Below are positions 60,427-64,000 of a stretch of 64,000 bases of DNA, in pieces. Source of the DNA: an uncultured Eubacteriales bacterium (GTDB taxonomy: Bacteria > Bacillota > Clostridia > Oscillospirales > Acutalibacteraceae); NCBI GenBank assembly GCA_934457095.1, contig CAKSHJ010000001.1, positions 310,001 to 374,000 of the forward strand, in the 5' to 3' direction. A program made the translations under genes and the position numbers. Within the stretch, counting starts at the first letter, position 1; the number at the start of each line of letters is the position of its first letter. Under the pieces are notes generated by a model that saw only the letters and a program-made list of their open reading frames with translations, was not told the DNA's origin and searched no databases.

Positions 60427-61617
60427 ATGCGTACAAAAATAGGAAGATTCGGGGAATTCGGCGGGCAATATGTACCGGAAACCGTGATGAATGCTGTTCA
60501 CGAACTGGAAACAGCCTACGATTTTTACAAACATGACCCGCAGTTTCAGCTGGAACTTGATAATCTCTATCATCATTATGCCGCAAGGCCCTCTCTACTA
60601 TATTATGCGAAACAAATGACCAAGGATTTGGGCGGCGCTAAAATTTATATAAAGCGCGAGGACCTCAACCATACCGGCTCACATAAAATCAATAATGTGT
60701 TGGGTCAGGCGCTGCTTGCCAAAAAAATGGGCAAAAAACGTCTGATTGCTGAAACCGGCGCCGGTCAGCACGGCGTTGCCACGGCCACGGTAGCAGCATT
60801 GTTCGGCATGGAGTGCGAGGTATATATGGGGCAAGAAGACATGGAGCGTCAGGCACTGAATGTATACCGTATGAATTTGCTGGGCGCAAAGGTAACAGGC
60901 GTAAAAAGCGGCACCCGCACCCTCAAGGATGCCGTAAATGAAGCCATGCGAGATTGGACCGCCAATGTGGAAAATACTTACTATCTCATCGGTTCGGCCA
61001 TGGGACCGCACCCCTACCCTACCATGGTACGCGATTTTCAGAAAATCATTGGTGAGGAAACAAAGCGTCAGCTCGCAAAAGCAGAAAATAAATTGCCCGA
61101 CTGCGTGGTTGCCTGTGTAGGCGGCGGCTCAAATGCCATTGGCATGTTCTACGACTTTATCGCAGATAAACATGTGCGTTTGGTGGGTGCGGAGGCTGCC
61201 GGACACGGCACGCATACCAACCTGCATGCCGCTACGATTGCAAAAGGTTCCAAGGGTATTTTCCACGGTATGAAATCGCTTTTTCTGCAAAATGACGAGG
61301 GACAAATCAATCCGGTCTACTCCATTTCGGCCGGTCTGGACTATCCCGGTATCGGTCCGGAACACGCTCATTTGCACACCAGCGGCAGAGCCGAATATAT
61401 CAGCATTACGGACGAGGAAGCCGTTTGTGCATTTGAGTATCTTTCCCGCACTGAGGGCATTATTCCCGCCATTGAATCGGCACATGCGGTGGCGGCTGCC
61501 AGAAAAATTGCACCAGCCATGCAACCGCATGAAATTATGGTCATCTGTCTCTCCGGCAGAGGCGATAAGGACGTTTATCAAGTGGCCAAATACAGAGGGG
61601 TGAAGATTGATGAATAG
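60427..61617 (+). CDS. trpB: Tryptophan synthase beta subunit
   Basis: The 396-residue PLP enzyme (TrpB1 type) has the cofactor lysine in LNHTGSHKINN, EAGAGQHGVATA-like text (ETGAGQHGVATATVAAL) and the phosphate loop CVGGGSNAIGMF. It condenses indole with serine. GAGGAG sets ATG 60427. The 3' end overlaps trpA by 8 bp. Confidence 0.97.
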   Translation: MRTKIGRFGEFGGQYVPETVMNAVHELETAYDFYKHDPQFQLELDNLYHHYAARPSLLYYAKQMTKDLGGAKIYIKREDLNHTGSHKINNVLGQALLAKKMGKKRLIAETGAGQHGVATATVAALFGMECEVYMGQEDMERQALNVYRMNLLGAKVTGVKSGTRTLKDAVNEAMRDWTANVENTYYLIGSAMGPHPYPTMVRDFQKIIGEETKRQLAKAENKLPDCVVACVGGGSNAIGMFYDFIADKHVRLVGAEAAGHGTHTNLHAATIAKGSKGIFHGMKSLFLQNDEGQINPVYSISAGLDYPGIGPEHAHLHTSGRAEYISITDEEAVCAFEYLSRTEGIIPAIESAHAVAAARKIAPAMQPHEIMVICLSGRGDKDVYQVAKYRGVKIDE

Positions 61618-62398
61618 AATTGACCACAAATTTGCCGCATTAGAACAGCAACATAAAAAAGCGCTGATCCCTTTTATTACCGCCGGTGACCCCGATTTTG
61701 CAACCACGGAACAGTTGGTGTTGAGTTTAGAGCAAAACGGTGCGGACATCATAGAATTAGGCGTACCGTTTTCCGACCCGATTGCAGAGGGTCCGGTGAT
61801 TCAACAGGCCAGTTTGCGCTCATTGCAGGGCGGCACAACCTTAACCGGTATTTTTGAACTGGTGAAAAAATTACGCACAAAAACTCAAATTCCGCTGATT
61901 CTGATGATGTATGTCAATACCATTTACCGGTTTGGCATCGAGCGTTTTTTTACACTTTGCAAACAAACCGGCATTGACGCCGTGATTGTGCCCGATTTAC
62001 CCTTTGAGGAACATGAAGAAATTGACGACTGTGCGCTTACAAACGGTGTTTATCCCATTAATTTGGTAGCGCCTACCTCTCAAAACCGCATTGCAGAAAT
62101 TGCGCAAAACAGCAACGGCTTCTTATATTGCGTATCCTCCACCGGCGTGACCGGTATGCGCAATAGCTTTCAAACCGACTTTGACCGCTTTTTCGGTATG
62201 GTAGAGCAATATGCAACGATTCCGTATTGCGTAGGCTTCGGCATTTCCTCGCCCGAACAGGTAAAAACTATGAAAAATTATTGCAATGGCGTAATTGTGG
62301 GCAGCGCCATTGTAAAAATAGTGGGCGAATACGGCAAAAACTGCACAGAACCCATAGGGCAATTTGTAAAAAATCTGCGCAATGCATTGGACGACTAA
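61610..62398 (+). CDS. trpA: Tryptophan synthase alpha subunit
   Basis: The 262-residue barrel releases indole from indole-glycerol-P. Catalytic Glu is in DIIELGVPFSDPIAEGP and catalytic Asp in IVPDLPFEE, and loop 6 reads SSTGVTGMR. It is the last trp gene. The start is ATG 61610, inside the end of trpB. Confidence 0.96.
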   Translation: MNRIDHKFAALEQQHKKALIPFITAGDPDFATTEQLVLSLEQNGADIIELGVPFSDPIAEGPVIQQASLRSLQGGTTLTGIFELVKKLRTKTQIPLILMMYVNTIYRFGIERFFTLCKQTGIDAVIVPDLPFEEHEEIDDCALTNGVYPINLVAPTSQNRIAEIAQNSNGFLYCVSSTGVTGMRNSFQTDFDRFFGMVEQYATIPYCVGFGISSPEQVKTMKNYCNGVIVGSAIVKIVGEYGKNCTEPIGQFVKNLRNALDD

Positions 62399-62405
62399 AA
62401 AATAA

Positions 62406-62446
62406 CAGAAGACCTTTCTACCGAAAAAGGCCTTCTGCTTTTATTT
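62406..62446 (+). terminator. Terminator of the trp operon
   Basis: CAGAAG/CTTCTG and CCTTT/AAAGG helices with one mismatch are followed by CTTTTATTT. Confidence 0.75.
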
Positions 62447-62450
62447 GCAG

Positions 62451-63314
62451 CTATACCGACAGATTCTCCAGACTGATACCCGCAATTTGCCCCATGGAAA
62501 CATTGTAAATTAAAATCACCCGGTAGCCTGAATCCAAGGTATAAATCAGTAAAATTTCCCGCTCCTGTATCACCGCGTCATAGGCATCGCGATTTGTCTC
62601 TAAAAAACGCTCCAATATTTTTGCTGCACGACCTTGATTACAGTTTATAAATAAACGATATAGCGCCTCCGCAGCAGCGTTTATTTGATTTTGTCCTACC
62701 GTACTGTCCGCAAAACGGCTATATGCCTCCTCCACCTCGCTGCGAGAGGACTCATTTTGCGCCGCTTCGTTGTTCAGCATATGTAAATATAAAATTTCAC
62801 CGTTCTGATCCACCGCACATTGCACCGTATAACTTCCCGGCTCGCTCCATGTAAAATTAGACTGTCCCTGCACCGAAAACAAATCAGTCTGTCCATAGGC
62901 ATACCCGGTGCAGGTAAAGTCTTTCAAAAAATACGCCGGCACATTGTTTAGGGTCACCTTTTGAAAATAGGAAAGCACGTCGGTTTTCTCGGCACTGCCC
63001 ACTGCCGAATACAACAAATCCGGTATTTGTGCCTGCTGTAAAAACGCTTTATCTTCATCGGTCAGAGGTGTGAGCAACTCCTGCTTATACTGCACCCATG
63101 GATAAATAGTGATTTCCTCCTCACGGCTCCAATAAAGAGGCTGTTTTTGCACAGTTTCCTCTTCCATATACACCATTTTATCCTTATAATCAGGCATCCA
63201 GTACTGTATGCCACTGAGAAACAAATAGCCCAAACCCAAAATAACGGCGGCAATACAAAGCGTAATAAAAATCCGAAGTAAATACAACTTTCGTTCCGAT
63301 GGCATAGGCTTCAC
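62451..63314 (-). CDS. Membrane-anchored protein of unknown function, coupled to histidine kinase
   Basis: The 287-residue protein has a basic start, one membrane helix (about 13-35) and a long extracytoplasmic domain. The domain has aromatic segments (YPWVQYKQ, FTCTGYAYGQ) and alternating strands, and I do not recognise its family. Its start overlaps the kinase stop by 4 bp (ATGA), so it is probably an accessory or sensing partner of that two-component system, in the way YycH/YycI proteins follow WalK. That comparison is positional only. Confidence 0.75.
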   Translation of the reverse strand: MKPMPSERKLYLLRIFITLCIAAVILGLGYLFLSGIQYWMPDYKDKMVYMEEETVQKQPLYWSREEEITIYPWVQYKQELLTPLTDEDKAFLQQAQIPDLLYSAVGSAEKTDVLSYFQKVTLNNVPAYFLKDFTCTGYAYGQTDLFSVQGQSNFTWSEPGSYTVQCAVDQNGEILYLHMLNNEAAQNESSRSEVEEAYSRFADSTVGQNQINAAAEALYRLFINCNQGRAAKILERFLETNRDAYDAVIQEREILLIYTLDSGYRVILIYNVSMGQIAGISLENLSV

Positions 63315-64000
63315 TCATCCTCTCCCCTTTTGTCAAAAATAATTCTCACACAAGTTCCTTTGCCGGGTTCGCTTTCTATTTGCAGTCTTGCCCCATGCAA
63401 TTTCGCAATTTCCGTACACAAGGCAAGTCCCAAACCCGCTCCGCCGGCCTTTCTTGTACGCGATTTATCTATCATATAAAACGGCTGCATAATTTTATGC
63501 AGTTCTTCCTTAGGAATCCCAATACCGTAATCCTGTACGCAAATAATCAGTACCTCATCCTCCTGCTGCGCAAAAACATCTATCCTCTGCCCGGCCTTAG
63601 ATGCCTTAATAGCATTGTCAATTAAATTGTATATTAAAGATTTAAACAGCGCCTTGTCTACCAAAATATCTGCTTTACATACCATTATCTGTAAGGCAAT
63701 TTTGGAATTGGGCAGCGTAATTTGCAGCGATTGCCGCACCTCCTCCATGATGCCGTCCAAAGGCGCGGTTTGCCAATCCAATTGCGTTCTGCCAACGGTA
63801 ATCAACTCCATCAGCTTGCCGGAAAGCGTTTTCAGGCGCTTGGTTTCCTCCACAATAATTCCGGCATATTCCCGCCGCTCCTTATCATCCACCGTGCGTT
63901 TAATACGCAACAAATCTGCAAACCCTAAAATTGAAGTCAGAGGCGTTTTCATTTCATGCGCCAAATTTGCAATAAAAGTATTTCTGTCATCGGCAACGCT
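63311..64000 (-). CDS. Sensor histidine kinase, C-terminal part (5' end outside window)
   Basis: The visible 229 codons carry the H-box FIANLAHEMKTPLTSILGF (phospho-accepting His), the N-box LIDNAIKAS, G1 VQDYGIGIPKEELHKI and G2 KAGGAGLGLAL. This is the HisKA plus HATPase_c core of a class I kinase. The sensor domain and the response regulator lie to the right of the window. The neighbouring membrane protein is translationally coupled. Confidence 0.93.
   Translation of the reverse strand, partial: SVADDRNTFIANLAHEMKTPLTSILGFADLLRIKRTVDDKERREYAGIIVEETKRLKTLSGKLMELITVGRTQLDWQTAPLDGIMEEVRQSLQITLPNSKIALQIMVCKADILVDKALFKSLIYNLIDNAIKASKAGQRIDVFAQQEDEVLIICVQDYGIGIPKEELHKIMQPFYMIDKSRTRKAGGAGLGLALCTEIAKLHGARLQIESEPGKGTCVRIIFDKRGEDE

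Overview
The window reads as chromosome of a spore-forming, anaerobic Clostridia-type Firmicute, most likely an Oscillospiraceae/Ruminococcaceae-like gut bacterium. The evidence is spoIIE with a possible Spo0A box, strong AGGAGG-type ribosome binding sites with several TTG/GTG starts, a T-box on the trp operon, ECF vitamin transport, formate-tetrahydrofolate ligase, hybrid cluster protein, and TnpV and serine-recombinase relics typical of that group. The taxon is inferred from gene content, not from a search. Most of the sequence is ordinary, well-packed core chromosome.

Layout. 1-6.8 kb: end of a radical SAM gene, spoIIE, then an aminotransferase-trpS-MATE run. 6.9-8.7 kb: a scar of broken mobile genes (TnpV start, integrase start, IS110 fragments, serine recombinase tail) and the only clearly accessory DNA. 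8.7-15.2 kb: alr, a tiny unknown ORF, single-chain purL and a patatin-like lipase. 15.3-20 kb: tRNA-Val(GAC), then ACP, two complete ketosynthases and an acyl-activating ligase, a compact type II fatty acid/polyketide-like operon. 20-23.5 kb: a large secreted GH25 lysozyme with four ricin-type lectin repeats. 23.7-28.2 kb: peroxiredoxin, PAP2 phosphatase, a small membrane protein, a cation antiporter behind a riboswitch-like leader, and an atypical Nramp protein.

28.3-33 kb: tsaE-tsaB-rpiB (t6A modification and pentose phosphate), fhs and a RodA/FtsW gene. 33-36.8 kb: an ECF transporter (S, fused A1-A2, T, and a DUF4430 protein), probably for a cobalamin-like ligand, with its own attenuator-type leader. 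Divergent from it at 36.9-39.9 kb lies a Fur-family regulator with znuA-znuC-znuB behind a perfect 8-1-8 palindrome, so zinc (or manganese) uptake under autoregulation. 40-46.2 kb: SGNH hydrolase, trxB, DUF1292, a 6S-like RNA, DegV, and an SsuABC-like ABC importer of unknown substrate.

46.2-51.4 kb: pyrC-pyrF-pyrK-pyrD with a histidine phosphatase and ruvX translationally coupled at the end. 51.5-55.5 kb: a DUF218 protein, then a Crp/Fnr regulator divergent from ferredoxin-hcp, with a palindrome at about -41.5 of the hcp-side promoter (nitrosative stress module). 55.5-62.4 kb: a Trp T-box with TGG specifier followed by trpE-trpGD-trpC-trpF-trpB-trpA. 62.4-64 kb: a membrane-anchored protein of unknown function coupled to a histidine kinase that runs off the window.

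The best candidates for something undescribed are the ACP-KS-KS-ligase operon, the promoter-aptamer-like-terminator leader ahead of the cation antiporter, and the short attenuator leader of the ECF operon. I saw no CRISPR array, prophage or replication origin.
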